The notes under the pieces were generated by a model. That model saw nothing but the letters and a program-made list of their open reading frames with translations, ran no database searches and was not told the DNA's origin. DNA of 64,000 nucleotides from Faecalicatena faecalis (GTDB lineage Bacteria > Bacillota > Clostridia > Lachnospirales > Lachnospiraceae), in NCBI RefSeq assembly GCF_012524165.2, contig NZ_JABACJ020000009.1, positions 1 through 64,000 of the forward strand, in the 5' to 3' direction. Shown piece by piece: positions 37,190 through 47,105 of the stretch (positions are counted from its first letter, which is position 1; each line of letters starts with the position of its first letter). The position numbers and the translations under genes are program-made.

Positions 37190-38299
37190 ATGGAAGAAAA
37201 CACACAGAAATTTGACGAGAAGCTAAAAGAACTTGTTGCGTTAGGTAAGAAAAAGAAGAGTATCCTGGAGCTTCAGGAGATCAATGACTTTTTCAACGAC
37301 ATGGAATTGGACGCAGAGCAGATGGAGAAGGTGTTTGAACATCTGGAGTCAAATAATATCGATGTGCTTCGTATCAGTGGAGATGATGACGATGTAGATG
37401 TTGAGGTCATTATTTCTGACGAAGATGAAGTGGATATGGAGAATATTGATCTGTCTGTGCCGGATGGGGTCAGTATTGAAGATCCGGTCCGTATGTATCT
37501 GAAAGAGATTGGAAAGGTTCCACTTTTAAGTGCAGAGAGAGAGATTGAATTGGCGCAGCGCATGGAAGACGGGGATGAGGATGCGAAGAAGGAACTGGCA
37601 GAGGCGAACTTACGTCTGGTAGTCAGCATTGCAAAGCGTTATGTCGGAAGAGGAATGCTGTTCTTGGATCTGATTCAGGAGGGAAATCTTGGTCTGATCA
37701 AGGCGGTCGAGAAGTTTGATTATCACAAGGGGTATAAGTTCAGTACCTATGCTACATGGTGGATCAGACAGGCAATCACAAGAGCCATCGCAGACCAGGC
37801 AAGGACTATCCGTATTCCGGTGCATATGGTGGAGACCATTAATAAACTGATCCGTGTGTCCAGACAGTTGCTCCAGGAATTAGGACGTGAACCCACGCCG
37901 GAAGAGATCGCAAAGGAGCTGGACATGCCTGTGGACCGTGTGCGTGAGATCTTAAAGATTTCCCAGGAGCCGGTATCCTTAGAGACTCCGATCGGTGAGG
38001 AGGAGGACAGTCATCTGGGAGACTTTATCCAGGATGACAATGTACCTGTTCCAGCGGAGGCAGCAGCACAGACTTTATTAAAAGAACAATTGGATGAGGT
38101 TCTGGATACATTGACAGACAGAGAGCAGAAGGTTCTGCGCTTACGTTTTGGAATGAACGATGGAAGAGCGCGGACACTGGAGGAAGTCGGTAAAGAGTTT
38201 GATGTTACCCGTGAACGTATCCGCCAGATTGAGGCGAAGGCACTCAGAAAGCTGCGTCATCCAAGCCGCAGCCGTAAGCTGAGAGACTACTTGGATTAA
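37190..38299 (+). CDS. rpoD: Primary RNA polymerase sigma factor (sigma-70/SigA)
   Basis: 369 aa. Acidic region 1.1 (about 1-90), region 1.2 [21 protein letters not shown], region 2 with [42 protein letters not shown] (-10 recognition and core binding), region 3, and region 4 [36 protein letters not shown] (-35 recognition). Recognises the TTGACA/TATAAT promoters seen throughout this window. Two overlapping AAGGA-type ribosome sites. trmK starts 4 nt after its stop. Confidence 0.97.
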   Translation: MEENTQKFDEKLKELVALGKKKKSILELQEINDFFNDMELDAEQMEKVFEHLESNNIDVLRISGDDDDVDVEVIISDEDEVDMENIDLSVPDGVSIEDPVRMYLKEIGKVPLLSAEREIELAQRMEDGDEDAKKELAEANLRLVVSIAKRYVGRGMLFLDLIQEGNLGLIKAVEKFDYHKGYKFSTYATWWIRQAITRAIADQARTIRIPVHMVETINKLIRVSRQLLQELGREPTPEEIAKELDMPVDRVREILKISQEPVSLETPIGEEEDSHLGDFIQDDNVPVPAEAAAQTLLKEQLDEVLDTLTDREQKVLRLRFGMNDGRARTLEEVGKEFDVTRERIRQIEAKALRKLRHPSRSRKLRDYLD

Positions 38300-38303
38300 G
38301 AAT

Positions 38304-39086
38304 ATGGAATTATCAAAGAGATTACAGGCAGTTGCCGATCTGGTGACTGACGGATATAAAACAGCGGATATAGGCACTGACCATGCCTATATCCCTATTT
38401 ATCTTGTGGAGCATCGTATTGCTCCGTTCGCGATTGCCATGGATGTAAATGCAGGACCGCTGGAACGTGCCAGGGCACATGTCAGGGAGAAGCACCTGGA
38501 AGAGAAGATAACCTTAAGGCTTTCTGACGGCTTTGAGGCTTTAGTTCCGGGGGAGGCAGACACGGCGATTCTGGCAGGAATGGGCGGCGCTCTGGTTATG
38601 AAGATATTGAAAGAAAATTGGGATGTAACGCTGCAACTTAAGGAGTGCATCCTGCAGCCGCAGTCGGAGATCGCAAAAGTGAGAGCCTTTCTTTTAGAGG
38701 AAGGTTTTTTATTTCTGGCAGAAGATATGGTGCTGGAGGATGGAAAGTTCTATCCGATGATGAAGGTAAAGCCTCCTGTGAAGAGGGAAGTGCAAAATAT
38801 TGAAGTGCCAGGCAGTGAGCTGTCTTACAAAGAAGAGGCCTGCGGGGCAGGACAAAAGGAGTGTCCCCACAGAGAATGGTCAGACGTAGAGGTTTGTTAC
38901 GGCAGGCTTCTGTTGGAAGGGAAGCATCCGGTTCTAAAGCAGTTTCTGGAAAAAGAGATTCAGTTGAAAACGAAGATACTGAGAAACCTGGAAGGACAGG
39001 ACAGCGAGCATGCAAGACAGCGCATGAGAGAACTGGACCAGGAGCTTTCACAGGCGCAGAAAGGAATGGAATATTATGCTGTGTAA
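38304..39086 (+). CDS. trmK: tRNA (adenine-22-N1)-methyltransferase
   Basis: 260-aa Rossmann-fold SAM methyltransferase that makes m1A22 in tRNA. Opening LSKRLQAVADLVTDGYKTADIGTDHAYIPIYLV carries the SAM-binding GTDHAY motif; NPPY is replaced by the family-specific AGMGGALV region. Position immediately after rpoD and overlapping the Nif3-like gene by 11 nt is the conserved Firmicute arrangement. The C-terminal half, helical with Cys residues (about 165-210), looks variable. Confidence 0.88.
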   Translation: MELSKRLQAVADLVTDGYKTADIGTDHAYIPIYLVEHRIAPFAIAMDVNAGPLERARAHVREKHLEEKITLRLSDGFEALVPGEADTAILAGMGGALVMKILKENWDVTLQLKECILQPQSEIAKVRAFLLEEGFLFLAEDMVLEDGKFYPMMKVKPPVKREVQNIEVPGSELSYKEEACGAGQKECPHREWSDVEVCYGRLLLEGKHPVLKQFLEKEIQLKTKILRNLEGQDSEHARQRMRELDQELSQAQKGMEYYAV

Positions 39087-39858
39087 AGAAATTATGCAAG
39101 TGATTGAGGCTGCATATCCAAAGAGTGCAGCACTGTCTTTTGATAATGTGGGGCTGCAGGCTGGCAGAGCCGGAAAAGAAGTAAACAAAGTCTATCTGGC
39201 GCTGGATGCTACGGATCAGGTCATCGAAGCGGCGAAGTCGGCTGGGGCGGATATGCTCATTACCCATCATCCCTTGATTTTCTCACCACTAAAAAGTGTG
39301 ACGGATGAAGACTTTGTAAGCAGAAGGATTGTAAAACTGATTCAATCAGATATTTCTTACTATGCAATGCATACCAATTATGACGTTCTGGGGATGGCCA
39401 AACTCTCTGGAGAGATCTTGGGACTTACGGATACAGAGGTACTCGATATTACGTCCGATACGGATGAAGGGCCAGAAGGAATCGGAAGAGTTGGAAGTCT
39501 TGCTGCGCCCATGACCTTGAAGGAATGCTGTGTATATGTGAAAGAGAGATTAAAACTGGGTTCCGTGAAGGTATTTGGAGACATGGAGGGTGAGGTCAGT
39601 ACGCTGGCAGTCTCACCAGGTTCCGGTAAAAGCGCTGTCAGGCCGGCGATTGAAAAAGGCGCCGATGTGCTCGTAACAGGAGATATCGGCCACCATGACG
39701 GCCTGGATGCCGTGGAACAGGGACTTTCCATTATTGATGCAGGACATTATGGGACAGAATACATATTCATTGAGGATATGAAGAAATTCCTGGAGAAAAA
39801 GCTTCCCTGCCTGGATGTTGTGACGGCACCGGTAGTGCACCCGTTCCAGGTATTTTAG
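39076..39858 (+). CDS. Nif3-like dinuclear metal-centre protein (YqfO family)
   Basis: 260-aa Nif3/DUF34 protein, widely conserved, forming hexamers with a dinuclear metal site; some members act as GTP cyclohydrolase I type 2, but the role here is unproven. Metal ligands visible in LITHHPLIFSPL (His-His), YAMHTNYD and the C-terminal GHYGTEYIFIEDMKKFL. Starts inside the end of trmK, so coupled to it. Confidence 0.88.
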   Translation: MLCKEIMQVIEAAYPKSAALSFDNVGLQAGRAGKEVNKVYLALDATDQVIEAAKSAGADMLITHHPLIFSPLKSVTDEDFVSRRIVKLIQSDISYYAMHTNYDVLGMAKLSGEILGLTDTEVLDITSDTDEGPEGIGRVGSLAAPMTLKECCVYVKERLKLGSVKVFGDMEGEVSTLAVSPGSGKSAVRPAIEKGADVLVTGDIGHHDGLDAVEQGLSIIDAGHYGTEYIFIEDMKKFLEKKLPCLDVVTAPVVHPFQVF

Positions 39859-39869
39859 CTTCATTTTGA

Positions 39870-39899
39870 TTGATAAGAGGATGGAACTGCATATATTAT
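39870..39899 (+). promoter_or_regulatory. Promoter upstream of the nucleoside kinase gene
   Basis: TTGATA, 18 nt, TATTAT, in the 126-bp gap after the Nif3-like gene. Suggests the kinase can be transcribed separately from the rpoD operon. Confidence 0.5.
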
Positions 39900-39984
39900 A
39901 GAGAATATCTGTCGGATGGAATCCAAGGAATCGGATCTTCCGTAAAAAATGTCAGGCAGGGGTCCCCTGCGGAAAGGATGCGTT

Positions 39985-41655
39985 ATGGCAGCGAGAATGT
40001 GTACAGTACGGATCGAAAATGAGACAAAGGAGTATGAGGCAGGAGTTACTTATCAGCGGATCGCACAGGATTTTCAGGAGAAGTATGAGCACCAGATCGT
40101 GCTTGTATTTGTGAACCAGTTCCGTCTTCAGGAGCTGGATAAGACCTTGGAGGAGGACTGTGAGATCCAGTTCTTGACGACAGCGGACTCGATTGGATAC
40201 GAGACATACAAAAGAAGTCTTTGTTTTATGATGGTAAAAGCAGTGCATGATGTCGGAGGACACGATAAAGTCGAGCGTGTCAGAATCCATTTCTCATTAA
40301 GTAAGGGGTATTTCTGTACCATCGAAGGGAATGTGGAATTGAACCAGTCCTTCTTGGATAAGGTTGACATGCGTATGCAGGATCTGATTAGAGAGAGAAT
40401 TCCGATCGAAAAGCGTTCTATCCATACTACCGAGGCCGTGGATCTTTTCAGAAAGCACGGGATGTATGATAAGGAACGGCTGTTTGAATACAGGCGGGTT
40501 TCTAAAGTCAATATCTACAGCATGAATGAATTTGAAGATTATTATTATGGCTATATGGTGCCGGATGCCGGATATCTGAAATACTACGCCTTGTACTTAT
40601 ACGATGGCGGCTTTATTATCCAGATGCCGACGAAGGAAGAGCCGGAAAAGGTAGAACCCTTCGTTCCTATGCCCAAGCTGTTCGAGGTCCTCAAACAATC
40701 AATTGCCTGGGGAGATCTTCAGGGAATCGACACGGTCGGAGCTCTAAATGATATGGTGACACAGCATGATATGAGTGAGGTCGTATTGGTCCAGGAGGCA
40801 TATCAGGAGCGCCAGATCGCAGAAATCGCGAAACAGATTGCCGACCGGCCAAATGTAAAATTCGTATTGATCGCAGGCCCGTCCTCCTCCGGGAAGACGA
40901 CATTTTCCCATCGTTTATCCATTGAACTTAGGGTAAATGGAATGAGGCCGCATCCTATAGCGGTAGACAATTATTTTGTGGACCGCGAGCAGACCCCAAA
41001 GGATGAAAACGGGAATTATAATTTCGAATGTTTGGAAGCAATAGACGTCAAGCAGTTCAATGAAGATATGCAGGGACTGCTTGCGGGGGAAGAGGTCATT
41101 CTGCCTATTTTTGATTTCAAGGCCGGCAAACGGACCTATGGGAACAAACCGAAAAAATTAGAGAAGAATGATATCCTCGTAATCGAGGGCATCCACTGTC
41201 TGAATCCCAAATTGACGGAAAGCCTGAATAACGATAATAAGTTCAAGATTTATATCAGTGCACTGACACAGCTCAACATCGATGAGCATAACCGCATCCC
41301 ATCCACAGATGGCCGTCTGATCCGCAGAATCGTCAGAGATGCGAGGACACGCGGGACATCCGCAAGGAATACTATCGCAATGTGGCCGTCCGTGAGAAGA
41401 GGAGAGGAGGAGAACATCTTCCCCTATCAGGAGGAGGCAGATGTCATGTTCAATTCCTCCCTGGTGTATGAGCTGGCCGTACTAAAACAGTACGTGGAAC
41501 CATTGCTATTTGGTATGGGAAAAGACTGCCCCGAATACGTAGAGGCAAAGAGGCTGCTGAAATTCTTCGATTATTTCGTAGGAATCGGAAGCGAGCCCGT
41601 GCCGACCAATTCATTATTGCGGGAATTCATCGGAGGCGGTTGCTTTAACGTATAA
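39985..41655 (+). CDS. Nucleoside (uridine-like) kinase with TGS and threonyl-tRNA-synthetase-like N terminus
   Basis: 556 aa. The N-terminal 60 residues form a TGS-like ubiquitin fold (ARMCTVRIENETKEYEAGVTYQRIA), followed by a ThrRS second-additional-domain-like region, then a P-loop kinase domain with LIAGPSSSGKTTFSHRLSIEL (around residue 290-310) and VDNYFVDREQTPKDENG, as in uridine kinases. This composite is common in Clostridia and Thermotogae; substrate is probably a nucleoside. GAAAGGA is 6 nt before ATG 39985; an ATG 12 codons upstream has no site. Ends before palindromic element 1. Confidence 0.85.
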   Translation: MAARMCTVRIENETKEYEAGVTYQRIAQDFQEKYEHQIVLVFVNQFRLQELDKTLEEDCEIQFLTTADSIGYETYKRSLCFMMVKAVHDVGGHDKVERVRIHFSLSKGYFCTIEGNVELNQSFLDKVDMRMQDLIRERIPIEKRSIHTTEAVDLFRKHGMYDKERLFEYRRVSKVNIYSMNEFEDYYYGYMVPDAGYLKYYALYLYDGGFIIQMPTKEEPEKVEPFVPMPKLFEVLKQSIAWGDLQGIDTVGALNDMVTQHDMSEVVLVQEAYQERQIAEIAKQIADRPNVKFVLIAGPSSSGKTTFSHRLSIELRVNGMRPHPIAVDNYFVDREQTPKDENGNYNFECLEAIDVKQFNEDMQGLLAGEEVILPIFDFKAGKRTYGNKPKKLEKNDILVIEGIHCLNPKLTESLNNDNKFKIYISALTQLNIDEHNRIPSTDGRLIRRIVRDARTRGTSARNTIAMWPSVRRGEEENIFPYQEEADVMFNSSLVYELAVLKQYVEPLLFGMGKDCPEYVEAKRLLKFFDYFVGIGSEPVPTNSLLREFIGGGCFNV

Positions 41656-41732
41656 AATTGAATTTTATTTAGAAAAACTAAGACATGAATCCTTTGCTAT
41701 GCTTCCTGCACTTCCAATCTTGAAGCAGCCCA

Positions 41733-42010
41733 GCCCGCCCAAAAGAGGGGATGAGGGGGAGAAAGGCCGTTTTCAGCAGGCATAATAGCGTGTGTTAGCA
41801 GCACTTAATAAGAAACAGCCGAATTTTGCCGATGGAATTTGATTCTCCAAAATCAAATTCCATGAATGGCTGAGCCGCGTTTGCATCAGCAAACACGGTG
41901 AATCCATTCAGTGCGGCAAAATCCGGCTGTTTCTTATTTAGTGCTGTTTCACAAGCGGCAAGCCTGTAGAAAACGGTCTTTCTCCCCCTCATCCCCTCTT
42001 TCGGGTGGGC
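41733..42010. repeat. Long imperfect palindrome, element 1
   Basis: Arms 41733-41831 and 41914-42010 (99 and 97 nt) are inverted copies at roughly 85% identity by eye. The 82-nt centre holds two hairpins. The first is a perfect 13-bp stem, ATGGAATTTGATT (41832-41844) with AATCAAATTCCAT (41851-41863). The second is GAATGG...CCATTC (41864-41909) with an inner CCG-GTTTGC/GCAAAC-CGG. The outer arm is G-rich on the left. It lies between the 3' ends of the convergent nucleoside kinase and potCD genes. No ORF. Same design as elements 2 and 3. Confidence 0.9.
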
Positions 42011-42029
42011 GGACCTCCTTCAAAGACCT

Positions 42030-43913
42030 TTACTTAGATTTTACTTCTCTCCACAACTGGTTATACACTGCATCGTTGTCGTCTCCCAGGAATTTGAATG
42101 TCTCACAGTTGATTAGATCTTCCGGTTCTGGGAATGCAATCCGGCTTTCCCTCATCCAGTCTTCTTCAATCAGCTTACGTCCCTCAGAGTTCGGAATAGA
42201 GTAGGTAATATAGTCAAAGTTCATCTTTGCGATTTCTGGTCTGCAGAGGAAGTCAATAAATTTCTCTGCATTTTCTTTATGCTTCGCGTTCTTAGGAATG
42301 ACCCAGGAGTCGATCCAGAGGTTTGACCCCTCTTTCGGAATTACATATTCCAGATCTGGATTTTCCATCTTCGTATAGAGCGCTTCGCCAGAATAAATCA
42401 CGCCGATAGCGGCTTCATTTCCAATCATTTTATCACGTACCTGATCCACTACATAGGCCTGAACCAGTGGCTTCTGCTCGATCAACAGTTTTTTGGCGGC
42501 CTCTAGCTCATCCAGGTCCGTAGAGTTGAGTGAGTAGCCCAGATATTTTAAAGTCACACCAAAGGCATCACGCACACTGTCCTGCATCAGAATACTGTCT
42601 TTATATTTCGGGTCCCAGAGCACGCCCCAACTGTCTATCGGCTCATCGACCATCTTCTTGTTATAGAGGATTCCCACTGTCCCGAAAAGATAAGGTACAG
42701 AGTATTTGTTCTCCGGGTCGAACTGACGGGATTGCTCCATATAGGTACTGTCAATGTATTTGATGTTCGGCATATTGTCAAAATTAATCTCGGCAAGCAG
42801 ATCGTTCTCGATCATTCGCTGTACCATATAATCCGACGGGCAGACCACATCATAGGCAATTGCTCCAGACTGTATCTTGGGATACATGATTTCATTCGTC
42901 TCGTATTCCTCGTAGACGACATCGATTCCTGTCTCCTTTTCAAACAAGGTCAGGACATCGGGATCGATATATTCTCCCCAGTTGTAAACAATGACCTGAT
43001 TATTTCCGGCAGCATCATTTTGTGAACCATAGAAAAATCCTCCGGCTATAATGACGATCACCATTGCAGTCGGGACCAGTTTGCGGAAAACAAATCTGGC
43101 TACTCGGTGTCTCTTTTTTATTTCTAACTTCTGTGCGGAGGAGCTCTCTTTTTTCTCAGGTGTAATGTTCACCAGGAACAGTAATACAAGCACTGTGATG
43201 AACATGATCGTGGAGAGCGCATACATCTCTGGCTTAATTCCCTTTCTGACCTCACTGTAGATTTTTGTGGAGAGGGTATCAACGCCTGGTCCTTTTGTAA
43301 AGTGCGTGATAACAAAATCATCCAGCGACATGGTGAATGCAAGCAGGAACCCAGAGAACACGCCCGGCATGATATCTGGAAAGACGACCTTGAAAAAGGC
43401 GTATACCGGCGAAGCTCCCAGATCCAGGGCAGCTTCATAAGTATGCTTGCTTGTCTGCTTGAGCTTGGGCATGACGCTTAAGATGACATAGGGAATATTA
43501 AACGTAATGTGTGCCAGCAAAATTGTCTTAAAGCCCAGTGAAAAACGAAATGCGATGAACAGAAGCATCAAAGAGATACCTGTTACAATATCGGCATTCA
43601 GCATAGGAATATTGGTGACCCCCATCATAAATGTACGGAATTTGGGCTTCATCGCCTGGATTCCGATTGCAGCAGCCGTTCCGATGATCGTTGCCACGAG
43701 TGCGGACACAAGTGCAATGATCAATGTGGTGTATAGTGCGTTCATGATATCCTGGTTCTGGAACAGGGCTATATACCATTTTCCCGTGAATCCGCCCCAC
43801 TTGGAACGTGATTTGGAGCTGTTAAAGGACAGCACCATCAACGTGACGATGGGAGCATAGAGCAGGATAAAAATTAAGATTAAGTAAAATCGTTTCAGAC
43901 CATTTTTTATCAA
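42030..43913 (-). CDS. potCD: Fused PotC permease and PotD polyamine-binding protein
   Basis: 627 aa combining two subunits of the spermidine/putrescine ABC importer. Residues 1-260 are PotC: six helices, EAA loop TYEAALDLGASPVYAFFKVVFPDIMPG. A tether follows with an extra helix (about 280-298, AMVIVIIAGGFFYGS). Residues 308-627 are PotD: VIVYNWGEYIDPDVLTLFEKETGIDVVYEEY and KYSVPYLFGTVGILYNKK. The binding domain is thus membrane-anchored and has no lipobox. The start is TTG, preceded by GGAGG, and overlaps the potB stop by 4 nt. Last gene of aroC-potABCD. Confidence 0.92.
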   Translation of the reverse strand: MIKNGLKRFYLILIFILLYAPIVTLMVLSFNSSKSRSKWGGFTGKWYIALFQNQDIMNALYTTLIIALVSALVATIIGTAAAIGIQAMKPKFRTFMMGVTNIPMLNADIVTGISLMLLFIAFRFSLGFKTILLAHITFNIPYVILSVMPKLKQTSKHTYEAALDLGASPVYAFFKVVFPDIMPGVFSGFLLAFTMSLDDFVITHFTKGPGVDTLSTKIYSEVRKGIKPEMYALSTIMFITVLVLLFLVNITPEKKESSSAQKLEIKKRHRVARFVFRKLVPTAMVIVIIAGGFFYGSQNDAAGNNQVIVYNWGEYIDPDVLTLFEKETGIDVVYEEYETNEIMYPKIQSGAIAYDVVCPSDYMVQRMIENDLLAEINFDNMPNIKYIDSTYMEQSRQFDPENKYSVPYLFGTVGILYNKKMVDEPIDSWGVLWDPKYKDSILMQDSVRDAFGVTLKYLGYSLNSTDLDELEAAKKLLIEQKPLVQAYVVDQVRDKMIGNEAAIGVIYSGEALYTKMENPDLEYVIPKEGSNLWIDSWVIPKNAKHKENAEKFIDFLCRPEIAKMNFDYITYSIPNSEGRKLIEEDWMRESRIAFPEPEDLINCETFKFLGDDNDAVYNQLWREVKSK

Positions 43914-44725
43914 AATGCAGTTCCCTCCCCGTCTTTATCATATTTGGCAATCAGTGCCATGCTTGCGATGATGAAAATCATCAGCACAAGAGAAAGCCCG
44001 GAACCGACATTCCAGTTGCTTCCCTGTTTAAATTCTTGTTCAATGACATTTCCAATGAGAAGGATCTTGCTTCCACCGAGCAGGTCCGAGATAACGAAGG
44101 TGGTCAGTGATGGCACGAAAACCATCGTGATTCCACTGATGATCCCGGGGATACTGAGCGGAAAAATGATCTTGGAAAATGTCTGCATGTTGTTCGCGCC
44201 CAGATCACGGGCAGCAAAAATAACGTCCTTGTCTATTTTCGAGAGGACATTGTAAATCGGCAGCACCATAAACGGCAGGAAGTTGTACACCATGCCGAGT
44301 ACGATTGCATATGGCGTATTGATCAGCGTCTGGTCAGGCAGGTGGAAGAATTCGAGAATCATATTGATGATTCCGTTTTTCTCCAACAGGTTCTGCCAGG
44401 CAAGAGTCCTGAGCAGGAAGTTCATCCACATCGGGAGGATGAAGATCAATACGATAAAGCTGGTCTGATTGACAGACTTCTCAGAAAGAATCATTGCCAG
44501 CGGATACGCGAGTATCAGGCAGATCAGCGTGCTGATAAAGGAGAGCAGAAGAGCAAGGCCCAGTGCTTTCAGGTTCTCAGGCGTGGTGATCCTGGCAAGA
44601 TTCATGAATGTAAAGTGTCCCTCTTTGTCGGTCATACCATAGTAAACAATCATCAGAAGAGGGATGATAATAAACGATGCCGCCCAGAAAAGATAGGGAC
44701 CGGTCAATAATTTTCTATTCTTCAA
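43910..44725 (-). CDS. potB: Spermidine/putrescine ABC transporter permease PotB
   Basis: 271-aa six-helix permease, starting (M)[24 protein letters not shown] loop at [27 protein letters not shown] prefer the TTG start because GGAGG stands 9 nt upstream; an ATG six codons earlier gives a 277-aa form but has a poor ribosome site. Either way the gene begins inside the end of potA. Confidence 0.88.
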   Translation of the reverse strand: MKNRKLLTGPYLFWAASFIIIPLLMIVYYGMTDKEGHFTFMNLARITTPENLKALGLALLLSFISTLICLILAYPLAMILSEKSVNQTSFIVLIFILPMWMNFLLRTLAWQNLLEKNGIINMILEFFHLPDQTLINTPYAIVLGMVYNFLPFMVLPIYNVLSKIDKDVIFAARDLGANNMQTFSKIIFPLSIPGIISGITMVFVPSLTTFVISDLLGGSKILLIGNVIEQEFKQGSNWNVGSGLSLVLMIFIIASMALIAKYDKDGEGTAF

Positions 44726-45788
44726 TTCCAACAGCCTCCGCATCTTCAGATTCTGGTTTTTTCATGATCTGAATGTCAAATGGGTCTACTTTGATACCTA
44801 CTTCTGTTCCGACAGGGAACATGTCTGTGCTGTGTACCAGCAGTTCATAATTATTGGCAAGGACCTCCATCTCGTAATGGACTCCTTTGAAAATCAAGTG
44901 TGTGACGACACCTTCGATGATGCCTTCCTCTGGCTTGACCAGGTCAATGTCCTCAGGACGGATCACTGCATCTACTGGTTTGTTGCGGCCGAATCCTACA
45001 TCCACGCACTGCCAGGTGGCTCCCAGCATTTTCACGACCTTATCCTCTACCATAGTGGCAGGAAGGATATTACTGTCACCGATGAAATCGGCTACAAACG
45101 CGTTCTGCGGTTCGTTGTAAATATCCTCGGGTGTGCCGATCTGCTGGATATATCCCTGGTTCATGACCACGATAGTATCTGACATAGTGAGGGCTTCTTC
45201 CTGATCATGGGTAACGTAAACGAAGGTGATTCCCAGTTCGTTTTTCAGACGAATCAGCTCATACTGCATATCCTGGCGCAGCTTTAAATCCAATGCGCCG
45301 AGCGGCTCATCGAGCAGAAGCACCTTCGGCTCATTCACGATTGCCCGGGCAATGGCGATACGCTGCTGCTGGCCGCCGCTTAAGGAATCCGGGGTGCGAT
45401 CCTCATACCCTTCCAGATTGACCAGTTTTAAGGCATAATGAATCTTATCCTGGATATAGCCCTTTGTCTTCCCTTTGATTTTAAGCCCGAACGCGATGTT
45501 CTCTGCGATGGACATGTGGGAGAAGAGAGCGTACTTCTGGAATACTGTATTTAACTGACGCTTGTTCGGCGGCAGGTTATTGATGTTCTTACCATCGAAA
45601 ATAATATCGCCGGAATTCGGGGTCTCAAAACCACCGAGAATTCGAAGCAGTGTGGTCTTTCCGCAGCCACTCGGGCCAAGCAGGGTCAAAAATTCATTTT
45701 CGCGGATATACAAATTTAATTCATCCAGGACCACATTTTCACCAAATGATTTTGTAATATTCACAATATCAATTAATTTATTTGACAT
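44715..45788 (-). CDS. potA: Spermidine/putrescine ABC transporter ATPase PotA
   Basis: 357 aa. Walker [10 protein letters not shown], signature [15 protein letters not shown], Walker [13 protein letters not shown], and switch His in [10 protein letters not shown]-terminal TOBE regulatory domain (about 245-345). Energises the PotB/PotCD importer. Its ATG is 1 nt past the aroC stop, with the GGAGG site inside the aroC end, so chorismate synthase and polyamine uptake are on one transcript. Confidence 0.95.
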   Translation of the reverse strand: MSNKLIDIVNITKSFGENVVLDELNLYIRENEFLTLLGPSGCGKTTLLRILGGFETPNSGDIIFDGKNINNLPPNKRQLNTVFQKYALFSHMSIAENIAFGLKIKGKTKGYIQDKIHYALKLVNLEGYEDRTPDSLSGGQQQRIAIARAIVNEPKVLLLDEPLGALDLKLRQDMQYELIRLKNELGITFVYVTHDQEEALTMSDTIVVMNQGYIQQIGTPEDIYNEPQNAFVADFIGDSNILPATMVEDKVVKMLGATWQCVDVGFGRNKPVDAVIRPEDIDLVKPEEGIIEGVVTHLIFKGVHYEMEVLANNYELLVHSTDMFPVGTEVGIKVDPFDIQIMKKPESEDAEAVGIEE

Positions 45789-45789
45789 T

Positions 45790-46893
45790 CTAATCCTCCG
45801 TATAATAGGCTTTTATTTTATCCAACCGGCTGCTCATGTTGACAAGGAGCAGGTCCGCAAGTGTAATTGCTGTCATGGCTTCCACAACGACAACGGCGCG
45901 TGGGACAATGACAGGGTCGTGTCTCCCGTGTATGACAAGCTCTGTTTCTTCCCCAGATTCCGTCACAGTTCGCTGGCTCTGTGAAATGGAAGGAGTCGGC
46001 TTGATTGATGCACGGACAAGAAGAGGTGAACCGTCACTCATCCCGCCGAGTACGCCGCCAGAATGATTCGTCTCTTTGACAATACGGTCCTCTTTTTTTA
46101 GGAAAGCATCGTTGTTCTTGCTGCCTAAAGAGGAGGCGGCAAGAATTCCGTCGCCGAGTTCCACGGCCTTTACTGCTCCGATAGACATAAGTGCCTGTGC
46201 GAGATATGCGTCCAGTTTCTCAAAAACAGGTTCACCGAGTCCAGCGGGCAGGCCCTGAACCAGACATTCAATCGTACCGCCGCAGGAATCCTGGTCCTGA
46301 ATCATCTGATCCAGAAAGGAAGCAGCTTGCTTGGCAGCCTGGTTATTTGGCATATAGAGTTTATTTTCCGAAATTTCTTCGAAATGATACTCTTTTTCAG
46401 GGACCGTGACAGGACCGACTGATTTTGCGTAGGATGTAAAGGTGATTCCCATCTCATTTAATAATAAGGAAGCAATAGCTCCCGCAGCGACCCTTCCAAT
46501 CGTCTCTCTGCCGGAAGAACGGCCGCCGCCGCGGTAATCACGGAATCCATACTTCTGCGTAAATGTGTAGTCCGCATGTCCCGGACGGTAGGTATAAGCA
46601 ATGTTCCCATAATCGCGGGAACGCTGGTCTTGGTTGCGTACAATCAGGGAAATAGGCGTACCCGTCGTCTTTCCTTCAAATACACCGGAAAGAATCTCGA
46701 CCTGGTCCGCCTCCTGTCGTTTTGTTGTATATTTGCTCTGTCCCGGCTTTCGTCGGTTCAGATATTGTTGAATATCATCTTCGCATAATGTAAGCCCGGC
46801 AGGACATCCGTCCACGACTGCACCGATTGCTGCACCGTGGGATTCCCCCCAGGTTGTTACGCGGAATAATTTACCAAATGTTGATCCACTCAT
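45790..46893 (-). CDS. aroC: Chorismate synthase
   Basis: 367-aa FMN-dependent enzyme converting EPSP to chorismate, last step of the shikimate pathway. Signatures: [38 protein letters not shown] and [27 protein letters not shown] start at [10 protein letters not shown], 8 nt after AAGGAG; an upstream ATG would add 24 residues outside the family. No other aro genes adjacent; it leads the pot operon instead. Confidence 0.96.
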   Translation of the reverse strand: MSGSTFGKLFRVTTWGESHGAAIGAVVDGCPAGLTLCEDDIQQYLNRRKPGQSKYTTKRQEADQVEILSGVFEGKTTGTPISLIVRNQDQRSRDYGNIAYTYRPGHADYTFTQKYGFRDYRGGGRSSGRETIGRVAAGAIASLLLNEMGITFTSYAKSVGPVTVPEKEYHFEEISENKLYMPNNQAAKQAASFLDQMIQDQDSCGGTIECLVQGLPAGLGEPVFEKLDAYLAQALMSIGAVKAVELGDGILAASSLGSKNNDAFLKKEDRIVKETNHSGGVLGGMSDGSPLLVRASIKPTPSISQSQRTVTESGEETELVIHGRHDPVIVPRAVVVVEAMTAITLADLLLVNMSSRLDKIKAYYTED

Positions 46894-46935
46894 GTAAATA
46901 CTCCTTTCTGTCTCTTCTGTTTTTGCATATAGACC

Positions 46936-46964
46936 TATTATATAAGAAGTTGCATCAACACGCA
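46936..46964 (-). promoter_or_regulatory. Promoter of aroC-potABCD
   Basis: On the minus strand TTGCGT, 17 nt, TATAAT, about 40 nt before the aroC start. Confidence 0.65.
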
Positions 46965-47036
46965 ATCATAAATTTTACGGAACCTTTCCATGACCAGCCG
47001 GAATCTTAATTTTCATTTAAATTCATACTTTTTTAC

Positions 47037-47065
47037 TGTACATTTACTATGATTCGTAATATAAT
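47037..47065 (+). promoter_or_regulatory. Promoter of the L,D-transpeptidase gene
   Basis: TGTACA (4 of 6 to consensus), 17 nt, TATAAT. Confidence 0.5.
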
Positions 47066-47105
47066 GTGGACTAGATATTGATTTAAAAAAGGGGAGTAAT
47101 ACTAA

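Noticed and set aside
41733..42010. Palindromic element 1 as an ordinary bidirectional terminator
   Set aside because: Far too long, with mismatched arms, two internal hairpins and no T-run at the ends. It may still stop transcription, but that does not explain its design.
46894..46965. 24-residue N-terminal extension of chorismate synthase
   Set aside because: Outside the family alignment, contains the ribosome site for the real ATG, and overlaps the promoter.
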